A DNA stretch of 64,000 nucleotides from Cyclobacterium plantarum (GTDB lineage: Bacteria > Bacteroidota > Bacteroidia > Cytophagales > Cyclobacteriaceae). Of this stretch, positions 10,401 through 18,265 are shown piece after piece (the first letter of the stretch is position 1; each line of letters opens with the position of its first letter). Location of the stretch: contig NZ_JAANYN010000002.1 of the NCBI RefSeq assembly GCF_011290685.1, forward strand, positions 675,347 to 739,346, read 5' to 3'. The notes below the pieces were generated by a model, which worked only from the letters and a program-made list of their open reading frames with translations, made no database searches and was not told the DNA's origin. Made by a program: the position numbers and the translations under genes.

Positions 10401-10664
10401 CTTGCCATCTAAATCTGTGACTGTTCCTCTACTCGTTCCTTGGATAGATATAGTAGCACCGGGCATAGGAAGCCCATTTTCATCCAAAACTGTTCCTGTT
10501 ATGGAAACGTCCTCTTCAAGTTGCCCGGATTTAAGTTCCTTGTTTATCACCTCTGAAGCCTGGACCGATTGGCCCCATAACAACAGGATGATTAAGGGCA
10601 AATACAGGACATAAACTGCCCTGTGCAGCAGGTTTCTTCCTGCTTTTGGTAATTTGTTTTTCAT
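7455..10664 (-). CDS. susC-like: SusC/RagA-family TonB-dependent outer-membrane transporter without STN domain (locus A)
   Basis: A TonB-dependent importer forming the lidded pore with the SusD that follows. I chose the ATG at 10664 (1069 residues, starting MKNKLPKAGRN) because it gives a signal peptide; an in-frame ATG at 10715 would add an unlikely 17-residue leader. Order: signal peptide to about residue 36, CarboxypepD_reg-like domain about 55-130, the EEVVVIGYG TonB-box-like stretch near 135, plug with NVRIRGFSS and YVVDGV, then the 22-strand barrel ending in LLGLQVAL. Unlike the other three SusC proteins here it has no STN signalling domain, and no FecR/ECF pair lies beside it. Its control must therefore differ; no regulator is in the window. 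Confidence 0.95.
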   Translation of the reverse strand: MKNKLPKAGRNLLHRAVYVLYLPLIILLLWGQSVQASEVINKELKSGQLEEDVSITGTVLDENGLPMPGATISIQGTSRGTVTDLDGKFSITVPEEATLVISYIGYQSQTIKITNQTELTIRLNQDSSALEEVVVIGYGTQKKSDLTGSVGSVGEAELNERPSPSLNQALAGRVAGVQVNVNSGRPGGRTNVRIRGFSSINSSNNPLYVVDGVQLPMSNQAQASNAIDYINPNDIVSVEVLKDASSTAIYGSRGANGVILITTKKGKSGEGTLTYNVDFSVNTIGPNRPEVLNAAEYMAVEDLAWRNMEKYDPEGWNAGRWAYLNPALRRTDPRVFDSQGNPLFDTNWLNETTQNKLSQNHQLGFTGGNERTTYSLSLGYRDDQGLLKTSYLTRYSTRFTIDDQVKPWLKVGGTISYNNQSENLVDVSDAVPRQIVEDFPFLPVRYEDGTFANNRDYPFAEGTMSSMHRLYGRKYILNTQTTLGSAYSNIKFAEGLEMRTVLGVNILTQENNQSSTRTLAIAQSGTASKSLERDSFWSLENYLTYNKVFGERHAFTGLLGISWQENTYSSMSASIQNFATDFFTYNNLGAGSQLPRVGSNASRHALNSYFARINYILDDKYLFTATGRADGASKFGENNKYAIFPSAALAWRLSEEAFLKGNSTISNLKLRTSYGLTGNSEIPPYSSLSLLSSNYSAIWNETQVGGTGINRLANPDLRWEKTAQADIGLELGLFQNRLTVEFDYYNRKTTDMLLDSPVPRTSGYATIRRNVGSMENKGVELTLSAVVVEKADFTWNSSFNFSANRNKVLSLATPADIFGVGGPNFTNQTNIIRVGEPVGSFWGLVRLGTWNESERSEAAEYVSYRNGLTILPGDIKYLDVNGDKAINDSDRMIIGNGNPKFWGALTNNIRFRNWDLAIDLQYMYGNDLLDMNLHPSEDRQALANSYRTVLDAWTPDNQNSMVAEIRDTRAGYVTNVDSRWVKDASFLRGRNLLLGYTFPVEVANRLRLSRLRVYTSTQNFFLITGDEIIGDPEVTPIRGGDGNNVFSQGMNWHSYPKPTTYLLGLQVAL

Positions 10665-11248
10665 TTTAGATTGGGTTTTTGATGATTGATTAATTGCTAC
10701 AGTGCCCATTCTCAAAGAAATTGGGAGTCACTGTTAATGGAAAAGACTTTGAAAATCTTTCACCTTGAATGGATTCAGGAACTGTTCGCTATTTTCATCT
10801 GGATAAATTGGATTATGGTTAATAAATAAAAATCAAAACATCCCCGATCCGGTTGAAAACCTGCCCAGGGCAAAATTAAACCACTCTTTAACCGCCAAAC
10901 CTTTAAGGTTTCATTTTAATCTTCCTGGTGTTAAGACCTTTCTTCTGAAACCCAAAAAGATTTTTACTAATGATCAATTGATTAACAGAATATACTATGG
11001 ATTCATTGTCCCTGATCAAACTTTTAGCAATACTACTGCTATCGGAGTTTTAGGGTGGAACAGGTTGCTGGTTGTCAGTTGGTCAGGAGGTTAAATAATT
11101 AAAATTGCAAGTAAAATTCAAACCTGTATATGCGCATTTTACAAACTTTATATTTCACAACAATTTTGATATGTAAAATATAAGTTTTTAAAAATAAAAA
11201 ATAACAAAACAAATTCCAATACTAAACGGCTTAAATATTTTTTTTAAT
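10665..11248. other. Leader and intergenic DNA upstream of locus A susC
   Basis: AT-rich DNA between the locus A susC start and the small ORF at 11249. Its most visible structure is an imperfect hairpin at about 10697-10734 (ACAGTG with CACTGT, plus CCCA/TGGG), which is not followed by a T-run on either strand. It therefore does not match the terminator-like hairpins in front of the other three susC genes. The locus A promoter should lie here; no exact TTTG/TAnnTTTG pair could be fixed with confidence. Confidence 0.5.
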
Positions 11249-11491
11249 GTGAAAAATAAAGACCTGGAATGTTTGTTCCAATTAGATGAATTTCCCATCA
11301 ATACCAATAAGGACCAGTGGCCTTTATTCGGCTTTTCCTGGGAAAGTTTTGAACTGGTGGATAATTTTTTGGAAAGAAAAAATCCCCAATTGGGGATTTT
11401 ATATTCATCGGGATTTAAATCCAGTTACCTGATTGGGTACAATTTTAGGCCCGGTCAAATTTATAGTATCAATCCCAAAACCTCAGCATGA
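11249..11491 (+). CDS. Possible small hypothetical protein (80 residues)
   Basis: A GTG-started open frame on the plus strand with plausible codon use and normal composition (contains WPLFGFSWESFELVDNF and YLIGYNFRPGQIYSIN). It has no signal peptide, membrane segment or recognised domain. It lies alone between two minus-strand loci, and a 22-bp perfect palindrome runs through its middle, which argues against it. It may be a remnant or a chance frame. No function can be proposed. Confidence 0.25.
   Translation: MKNKDLECLFQLDEFPINTNKDQWPLFGFSWESFELVDNFLERKNPQLGILYSSGFKSSYLIGYNFRPGQIYSINPKTSA
11379..11400. terminator. 22-bp perfect palindrome with T-runs
   Basis: AAAATCCCCAA joined to TTGGGGATTTT with no asymmetry. 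Read on the minus strand, the GGGG arm runs into ATTTTTTC, so it could stop minus-strand transcription leaving locus B before the locus A promoter. On the plus strand it is followed by the weaker ATTTTATA. Confidence 0.45.
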
Positions 11492-11520
11492 GTAATTCCC
11501 TGTATTCTTTAAAAAAGGGA

Positions 11521-11579
11521 TTTGCCTGGATTTCATTTTCTAAATCCTAAGCAGGATAGGAATCCCCAGTCCAGGCAAA
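11521..11579 (-). terminator. Terminator-like hairpin at the end of locus B
   Basis: TTTGCCTGGA (11521-11530) pairs perfectly with TCCAGGCAAA (11570-11579). A second small stem, ATCCT/AGGAT (11544-11548/11553-11557), lies in the loop. On the minus strand the structure comes 42 bp after the stop of the last gene of locus B and is followed by TCCCTTTTTT, so it probably ends that operon. Confidence 0.55.
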
Positions 11580-11620
11580 GCTTAACCAGCAGGTAATAGT
11601 TTAAAGAAGGTCTGAGGTAA

Positions 11621-13948
11621 TTAGGTCTTCGTTATGGCCTCTTCCAGGTTGTACAAGGCAATGAGTACCTGCATCAATGCTGCAGATTGTTTAGCTTGCT
11701 GTTCCTTTAACATAGGAAATTCCCCGACTTCCACTGCCACCTGTGCGACCTTGGGTTCAGCACTAAACCTGGCCAGTTCTTCTTCATAAAAGGCCAGCAT
11801 CATTTCTTTTTCTTCCTTTTTAGGGATTCGGGATAAAATTCTGATAAAGGCTTCTTCTATGGCCGGTCCGGGGTTTTCATGGGTCTTGTTCAATCTTTCT
11901 GCCAGTACCCTTGAAGCCTCCAATACCATGGGGTCATTGAGCATGGCCAACGCCTGTAAGGGGGTATTGGTCCTGTTTCTTTCTACCTGACAAATGTCCC
12001 GGTTACTACCGTCAAAAATCAACAGGGATGGCGGGGGTAAGGTCAGCTTGATAAAGGTATAAATCCCTCTCCGGTACAATTTATCGCCCTTATCCTGACG
12101 GTAAACGTTCAATTCTCCTCTTCCAGAACTGGAAGCCTCCCACAAACCGGCAGGTTGGTAGGGTTTTACACTGGGTCCTCCAATCTCGGGAACCAATAAA
12201 CCACTACTGGACAGCACAAAATCCCGAATAAGTTCGGCATGCAGACGAAGCCTGGGAAAGCGGGCCAAGTATACGTTTTCGGGGTCCAACTCCATGTGTT
12301 TGGGTTCCACCTGAGCAGATTGCCTGTAGGTAGCCGAACTGACAATCAGTCGAATAAGTCTTTTGATATCCCAGCCATGCTCCCTGAAATCCACTGCCAG
12401 CCAGTCCAAAAGTTCCGGATGGGTGGGTAATTTCCCCTGCATGCCAAAATCAGCTGATGAAGGCACCAAACCCTTTCCAAAGATCTCCTGCCAGATCAGA
12501 TTGACAAATACCCGGGAAGTAAGCGGATGGTCATCTGCAAATGCCCATTTCGCCAAACCCAATCGATTCCTCGGTAATTCAGGGTCAAATGCCTTGATAA
12601 CTCCCGGTGTGCCAGCCACTAAAGGCTCTCCAGTAGGCGCATCATAAACCCCCCTGTCCAAAACATAAGTTGGCCGGATAGAATCTTGCAAGTCCGCCAT
12701 GATAGAAACAGCCACCCTGCTGGTATCCGGATGATTGACAAATGACAAAATATTTTTAGTGTCTTCTTCCTCTACCCAAATCAGTGGGGTTTTTGCCCTT
12801 ACAGGAGATCCCGCTCCTCCTTCAAACCCCTTCTCCGGGGTATTGTTAAAAAAAGCATAAAGACTGAAATAATCCTTTTGCGAAACAGGATCATATTTAT
12901 GATCATGGCATTGGGCACATTCCATGGTTATACCAAGGCTTACCTTGCTGAATGTGTTGGTTTTGTCCAGGGCATATTCTACCCTGTATTCTTCATGAAT
13001 GACGCCTTCCTCCTCTGTAATTTTATGATTGCGATTAAATGCGGTGGCCAACAACTGCTCTTTACTGGGATTTGGAAGCAAGTCTCCTGCAAGTTGCCAT
13101 GTCAAAAATTGGTCATAGGGCATGTTTTGGTTAAAAGCATGAATCACCCAGTCCCTATAGGGCCATTGCGTCCGAATATTGTCATTCTGATAGCCGAATG
13201 AATCAGCATATCTCGATATATCCAACCAAAGTAAAGCCATCCTCTCCCCAAAAGCCGGCTTCGCCAAATAATGGTCGATCATCTCCTCCCAGCTTTGCTC
13301 ATTGTTCAAAAACCCCTTTACCTCTTCCACCTGCGGAGGAAGGCCTGTGAGATCCAAACTCAATCGCTTCAGCAGATAAGACTTCTCTGCTTCGGGGCTG
13401 GGCGAAAGACCGTTGGCTTTCATTCTAGCGAAAATAAAAGGATCAATTGGATTTTCAGACCAGCCTTCTTTGTCATTCTCAGGAAGATCCTGTTTTTCAG
13501 GAGGAACAAAGGCCCAGTGTTTTTCATATTTCCCTCCCTGATCGATCCACTTTTTGATCAGGTTTTTGTCATGCTCCGTTATTTTAAGATTGGATTCCGG
13601 AGGAGGCATCATTTGACCGGGATCTGTTGAAAAAATTCGTTGGATCAACATGGATTCTCTGGGATCTCCAGGAATGACTGCGTGTTTGCCGGGGTTCTCT
13701 TTCAGTGCTGCATAGGCGCCCTCTTCCGTATCCAGGCGTAATCCTGCCTCTCTCTTATTGGCATCCGGACCATGGCAGGCAAAACAATTATCAGATAAAA
13801 TGGGTCTGATATGAAAATTGTAACTGATTACATCCGGAATTTCAGGATTGATTTTGGCTCCACCTTCCTGACAACCGTAAAGTAAAATACTGGCCAGTAA
13901 TGGGGCAATCAAGCCCGCCAGCAAATATTGATACACTTTTAAATGCAT
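11621..13948 (-). CDS. Planctomycete-type cytochrome c lipoprotein (PSCyt1-DUF1549-DUF1553)
   Basis: An exported lipoprotein (lipobox LLYGC, Cys26) of 775 residues. A PSCyt1 domain with the haem-binding motif CFACH at 55-59 (then GPDANKREAGLRLD) is followed by DUF1549 (WSENPIDPFIFARM, LSLDLTGLPP, ITMECAQCHDHKYDP with a second CxxCH) and by DUF1553 (RVFVNLIWQEIFGKGLV, RRGIYTFIKLTLPPP, ERNRTNTPLQALAMLNDP). Such proteins abound in sulfatase-rich Planctomycetes and marine Bacteroidota; their biochemical role is not established. There they are often followed by a DUF1501 gene, which is absent here. It is the last gene of locus B, 143 bp after a sulfatase gene, and is probably coexpressed with PhoD, SusCD and the sulfatase. 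Confidence 0.92.
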   Translation of the reverse strand: MHLKVYQYLLAGLIAPLLASILLYGCQEGGAKINPEIPDVISYNFHIRPILSDNCFACHGPDANKREAGLRLDTEEGAYAALKENPGKHAVIPGDPRESMLIQRIFSTDPGQMMPPPESNLKITEHDKNLIKKWIDQGGKYEKHWAFVPPEKQDLPENDKEGWSENPIDPFIFARMKANGLSPSPEAEKSYLLKRLSLDLTGLPPQVEEVKGFLNNEQSWEEMIDHYLAKPAFGERMALLWLDISRYADSFGYQNDNIRTQWPYRDWVIHAFNQNMPYDQFLTWQLAGDLLPNPSKEQLLATAFNRNHKITEEEGVIHEEYRVEYALDKTNTFSKVSLGITMECAQCHDHKYDPVSQKDYFSLYAFFNNTPEKGFEGGAGSPVRAKTPLIWVEEEDTKNILSFVNHPDTSRVAVSIMADLQDSIRPTYVLDRGVYDAPTGEPLVAGTPGVIKAFDPELPRNRLGLAKWAFADDHPLTSRVFVNLIWQEIFGKGLVPSSADFGMQGKLPTHPELLDWLAVDFREHGWDIKRLIRLIVSSATYRQSAQVEPKHMELDPENVYLARFPRLRLHAELIRDFVLSSSGLLVPEIGGPSVKPYQPAGLWEASSSGRGELNVYRQDKGDKLYRRGIYTFIKLTLPPPSLLIFDGSNRDICQVERNRTNTPLQALAMLNDPMVLEASRVLAERLNKTHENPGPAIEEAFIRILSRIPKKEEKEMMLAFYEEELARFSAEPKVAQVAVEVGEFPMLKEQQAKQSAALMQVLIALYNLEEAITKT

Positions 13949-14091
13949 GAGGACATTTGGTTAATAAGCAGCATAAGGTACCAAATATCCGTTAAATTCC
14001 CAATACAGAAATGGATTAGCGGGGCAATCCATAAAAAAATAAAATATTCCGGTGAAAAATTCCCTTAATCCAGAGCTTGTCCAGTTTGCTT

Positions 14092-15630
14092 TTACTTTGG
14101 TTCTTCTCCTAATGCTGCATACCTCCAGCGGGGATTGGTGGCCGGCACATGTGCTTCAGCAACAATAGCTTCCACTTTCCTGATAATCTCAGGATGATCG
14201 GCAGCCAGGTCATTGCTTTCCAAAAGATCATTACTCAGGTCAAATAGTTGCCATTCCGATTCCCCATCGTGTATATTTAGCCTCAGGGCTTTCCAATTTC
14301 CTATCCTGACAGCCATCTGACCGCCATAGGAAGGGAATTCCCAATACAAGTATTCGTGCTCTTTTTGATCCTCTCCAATTAAGGTTGGTAGAAAGCTGAC
14401 ACCATCTGAATCGTAGGTTTCCTCTGCTCCGGCAATTTCAGCCAAAGTAGGCATTACGTCATAAAATACAGAAGCATGGTCACTTTGGGTTCCTTTCTTG
14501 ATTTTTGCCGGCCAGGAAGCAATCATGGGTACCCTGATTCCTCCTTCATAAAGGTAACCTTTACCATAACCACTTTCCTCTCTGAAAATCCCTGCGCTAT
14601 TAAACCAGGGTGAATCCGTACCCCCATTGAAGGTGGGGCCATTGTCTGAGGTGAAAATAATCAGGGTATTGTCGTATATCCCCTGGTCTTTAAGCTGTTG
14701 TACCAAATTACCTACCTGCTCATCCAGGTAGCTGACCATGGCCGCATAAGTCGCCCTTGGATGTCGGGCCGGAAAATAAGACCTTTCACCCAGGTAGGGA
14801 TCCTCCTCACCAAATTTGTTCACATAATAATCGATCCATTTTTCTGGGGCCTGCAGGGGAACATGCGGAATAGGTGTAGCCCAATAGAGGAAAAACGGAG
14901 AATCAGTCTCTTCCTTTACAAATTCCTGAATGCGTTTAAACATCTCTTCTGGTGCATAATCGGTAAGAAAGTAATCAGCATAGCTTTCTTCGGAATAGGG
15001 ATCCGCCCCTTCAGGCAAGCGGGTATTTGGTGGAATGGTATCATTGTTCAAATATACCCGCCGGTCATTTTCCCAAAGGTGTACAGGGTATAAGGTGTGC
15101 GCCTGCCTTTGGCAATTGTAGCCGAAAAAATAATCAAAGCCCTGCTTATTGGGTACCCCAACCGTATGTGGGGCTCCCAGGCCCCACTTTCCTACGATTG
15201 CCGTAGTATATCCCGCTCCCTGCAGGAGAGAACCCAAAGTAGTGGTTCCCTCCTTTATGGGGCGCTGCCCTTCCAGGGTAGAATCGGCAAGCATGGCCAT
15301 GTAATTCCATACGTCACCCCTATCTCCCCATTCGTCATTTCCCCTCACCTGCGCCCTGCCACTGTGCTGGCCTGTAAGTAGTACCGCCCTGGCAGGTGCG
15401 CATACTGGAGCGCCAGAATAATGTTGGGTAAACAACATCCCGCTGGCAGCCAGGGCATCGATGTGAGGCGTCTCAATCTTTTCCTGCCCATAACAGCCCA
15501 AATCCCCGTAACCCAAATCATCAGCCAAAATGTAAATGATATTGGGTGGGCTTTGGGGCCGATCCTTTTCCGGTGAACAGGCGAAGAAAAGGACAGCAGT
15601 CAAGGGTAGGAAGATCAATCGGAATGTCAT
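14092..15630 (-). CDS. S1-family arylsulfatase lipoprotein (locus B)
   Basis: The lipobox FFAC (Cys18) predicts a membrane-anchored lipoprotein. The S1 fold begins with PNIIYILADDLGYGDLGCYG. The formylglycine motif is C-A-P-A-R with Cys77, followed by AVLLTGQHSGRAQVRGN. Other motifs are GKWGLGAPH, FFLYWATPIPHVPLQAPE and IFTSDNGPTFNGG. At 512 residues it is complete, with a C-terminal subdomain (WKALRLNIHDGESEWQLFDL). The gene is 23 bp downstream of the PhoD-like phosphatase gene and clearly in the same operon. It may remove sulfate from the polymer imported by the locus B SusCD. The C-A-P-A-R signature is compatible with formylglycine-generating enzyme; that maturase is not in the window. Confidence 0.92.
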   Translation of the reverse strand: MTFRLIFLPLTAVLFFACSPEKDRPQSPPNIIYILADDLGYGDLGCYGQEKIETPHIDALAASGMLFTQHYSGAPVCAPARAVLLTGQHSGRAQVRGNDEWGDRGDVWNYMAMLADSTLEGQRPIKEGTTTLGSLLQGAGYTTAIVGKWGLGAPHTVGVPNKQGFDYFFGYNCQRQAHTLYPVHLWENDRRVYLNNDTIPPNTRLPEGADPYSEESYADYFLTDYAPEEMFKRIQEFVKEETDSPFFLYWATPIPHVPLQAPEKWIDYYVNKFGEEDPYLGERSYFPARHPRATYAAMVSYLDEQVGNLVQQLKDQGIYDNTLIIFTSDNGPTFNGGTDSPWFNSAGIFREESGYGKGYLYEGGIRVPMIASWPAKIKKGTQSDHASVFYDVMPTLAEIAGAEETYDSDGVSFLPTLIGEDQKEHEYLYWEFPSYGGQMAVRIGNWKALRLNIHDGESEWQLFDLSNDLLESNDLAADHPEIIRKVEAIVAEAHVPATNPRWRYAALGEEPK

Positions 15631-15653
15631 GGAATATTTAAATTTGGCAATAA

Positions 15654-18260
15654 TTAAACCTGATAATTTACAAATAAGGTGTCTTTCTGATTCAGATCCA
15701 AAGCCAATCCCTGGAATAATTGTGCCCTATCCTGTCCATCTTCCCATACCTTTACCTGGTATTTGCTATCTTTAAATACTTTGGGCCGGAAAGTTTTTTC
15801 CCTTACCCTGAGCGCATAAACCAGTTCACCGCTTTCTTCATCCACCACCTCGATTATGGGATTGTGGCAATTTTTAAGGTCCAGGGCAGGCAGGGTACCT
15901 GCGCTTGCTTTGGCAAAATTATCCTCCTGGGCAATAGTAACAGGCCAACCTTCGAATTGACCATCGGGTTGTTTTTCAGGATCTACATACCTTGGCCAGC
16001 ACTCCAGGTTAATCTTCTTTTGGGCTTTATCAAAAGTGACCAGGCCATATCCTGTGGACCGGTCATGAATCAAAGCCGGCTCCTGACCTGTTTTTCTGGG
16101 ATTGGCCACCGCATGCACCGTCATTTTATTTCCGAAGCCATCATGAAAATTGCCCGTATAGGCAGGCTTTCCGGGAAGCCCTTCATGTTGATCACCGACA
16201 GGCGGCCACCAACGCCTGGGAAAGAGGTTATTTAACGCCGGACCGGCAAAGGCGTAACCTGCATCTCCAAATTCATCCACCCCATAATGAACTACAGAAG
16301 CAAGGTGTTGGTCGCCCGCCACGTGGAGTGCAAAGGCTTTCCGAATTATCCGCAAAGCTTCATCCCGGCCTTTTTGGGGCCAGCCATTGGAGTCCATGTC
16401 CGTGGTAGGAGCATCGCCAGTTACATAAACTCCGGGTTCGGGAATAGGAAGCCGGGGAACGATACTGTCAATGATGCTGCCTTCCGGTAGTGTGGCAACC
16501 GTGCAAAAATTTGTTTGAGACAGTACTGCCTTCATTTCAGCACCTTTGCTCCAATCGGTGGACCAGTGTTCTAAAAATTTCAGCTGTCTTTCACCCAAAA
16601 GCTGGGCATCCACATCGTAATGGGCTTTGATATCAAATTCACGATTCTGAATAAACCCATTCGTCACCATGGCCTCCTCAGGCAAAACATTCTTGGGTGC
16701 GGATTTGAATTTCCGATCCTCCAAAATGGCAAAACTCACGCCCCCATATACCCAATCTGTGTAATAGGTACCTATGCCCTGTTTGACCGGAGTAGGGTCA
16801 AAAGGATCTGGCAAATGACCGGTCTGAGTCAACTGCACCATGTTTACCCATTCAGGGGGCATTTTGTACCCACCCTGGTCCTGGGCCACATAGCCCCATC
16901 CCTCATCGGTGGGGGCATTTTTGCCGGCTTCTCCCCAAACATTGCCATGGTACACATCATGGTCGTCTGGAATAAAGGCACTGGGAATGTGGCGGAAAAT
17001 TTCCCGGTATGACCAGCCAAACATGTACCATTTGCGCAGGTAATCGAGGCTGGATTTTTCCAGGGGAGCGGTCTGAATGCCGAATCCACCAGTACTTTCA
17101 TAAAACTGATCGCCCAGAAAAACAGCCAGGTCGGGCTGGTGTTTCAGGGAATGGATGCTGACCTCCTGATCCGGAAACCCATAATCTGCATTACAGCTGA
17201 AAACGGCCATCTTGACCTGATCCATATCGGTTGGCTCTTTGGCAATGGTTCCGGTATAATAATAGGAACTGTTGCCTGTTTTCAAAGGCAGGTCCAGTTT
17301 GACCCGGTATGGGGTAGCCTTTTCGGCTTGCCAGTGTTCCTGTCTGAAATGGGCCACTCTGCCCAAAGGATCTGGCATGGCTTCCTGCAAGGTCTCCCAC
17401 TGACCATTTTGCCAGACCTGAAGACTGAGCTGAAGCCCGCTGATTCCGTCTACCGGCGTCAGCTGAGCTGCCAATTTAAGTGTTCCGTCATGCAGGGTAT
17501 ACTGGGCAAAACAGATTGGTCCAAAGGCCTGAGCTCCGTCAGCTGAAATTTTGTCTCCGGATATTTGCCAGCCGGAAAAAGCCACCGATGGGGAGCCTGT
17601 GTTTTCCAAAGGAAAATGAGACACCAGAGCCAGATTCCCTTCCCATGTAGCCTTGGGTTGCGTATAGGTCAACATGGCCAGCAATTTACCATTTTCTGAA
17701 TGCTGGGCTTTCAATTGGAGTTCATTACCGACTCCTTCCAGTTTGAGGGTGATTTCAGCATCAAGGGAGAGCTGTTGGCTGCCTGTTTTTTCTCCAATAA
17801 AAAGATAGCCCTGTCCGTTGATCCCCGCATCGAGTCCCTGGCCAAAAACTGCTGCAGAGCGGTAATCTTCAAATTTGCCTTTGGCTGCCAGCCGAAAACC
17901 GGCATAGGCTTCCTGGATTCCTTTGCCTGCTGCATTCAGCCATTCCATGCTGACCTGCAGGGAAAAATTTCCGGAACCGGAACCCATTTGATGGGTAAGG
18001 CAATGGAGCGAGCGATTTTTATCGGAGATGACACAAACGGCACGTCCCTGACGGATTTCCCAATCCTGCAATCTGTTGCCCCAATATTCCGGCCCTACCC
18101 AGGGCATATCCGGCCATTGCTGCCATTGACTGGCAAAATTGGAGGAGGCTATATTGCTTTTTACTTTTGGTGCTGGCACGAAACCTGCTGTGCTGCCCAA
18201 CAGCAAGTGGGGTGTAACAGATCCCAGGGCGATTGCTTTTACTGCATGTCTTCTTTTCAT
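15654..18260 (-). CDS. phoD-like: PhoD-like metallophosphatase with large N-terminal region
   Basis: A secreted alkaline phosphatase D-type enzyme, a phosphomonoesterase or phosphodiesterase using Ca/Fe-type metals in characterised members. The leader is Tat-like (MKRRHAVKAI, then a hydrophobic segment). Residues of about 40-330 form an all-beta-looking N-terminal region of unknown role, larger than in typical PhoD. The phosphatase core starts at MAVFSCNADYG (351-361), with metal-ligand motifs FLGDQFY (381-387), IPDDHDVYHGN (430-440) and HVAGDQHLAS near 655. The length is 868 residues. It starts 5 bp after the susD stop, so it is in the core operon of locus B. Its company suggests a phosphorylated or sulfated polymer, or phosphate scavenging from one. 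This is inference. Confidence 0.88.
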   Translation of the reverse strand: MKRRHAVKAIALGSVTPHLLLGSTAGFVPAPKVKSNIASSNFASQWQQWPDMPWVGPEYWGNRLQDWEIRQGRAVCVISDKNRSLHCLTHQMGSGSGNFSLQVSMEWLNAAGKGIQEAYAGFRLAAKGKFEDYRSAAVFGQGLDAGINGQGYLFIGEKTGSQQLSLDAEITLKLEGVGNELQLKAQHSENGKLLAMLTYTQPKATWEGNLALVSHFPLENTGSPSVAFSGWQISGDKISADGAQAFGPICFAQYTLHDGTLKLAAQLTPVDGISGLQLSLQVWQNGQWETLQEAMPDPLGRVAHFRQEHWQAEKATPYRVKLDLPLKTGNSSYYYTGTIAKEPTDMDQVKMAVFSCNADYGFPDQEVSIHSLKHQPDLAVFLGDQFYESTGGFGIQTAPLEKSSLDYLRKWYMFGWSYREIFRHIPSAFIPDDHDVYHGNVWGEAGKNAPTDEGWGYVAQDQGGYKMPPEWVNMVQLTQTGHLPDPFDPTPVKQGIGTYYTDWVYGGVSFAILEDRKFKSAPKNVLPEEAMVTNGFIQNREFDIKAHYDVDAQLLGERQLKFLEHWSTDWSKGAEMKAVLSQTNFCTVATLPEGSIIDSIVPRLPIPEPGVYVTGDAPTTDMDSNGWPQKGRDEALRIIRKAFALHVAGDQHLASVVHYGVDEFGDAGYAFAGPALNNLFPRRWWPPVGDQHEGLPGKPAYTGNFHDGFGNKMTVHAVANPRKTGQEPALIHDRSTGYGLVTFDKAQKKINLECWPRYVDPEKQPDGQFEGWPVTIAQEDNFAKASAGTLPALDLKNCHNPIIEVVDEESGELVYALRVREKTFRPKVFKDSKYQVKVWEDGQDRAQLFQGLALDLNQKDTLFVNYQV

Positions 18261-18265
18261 GATAT

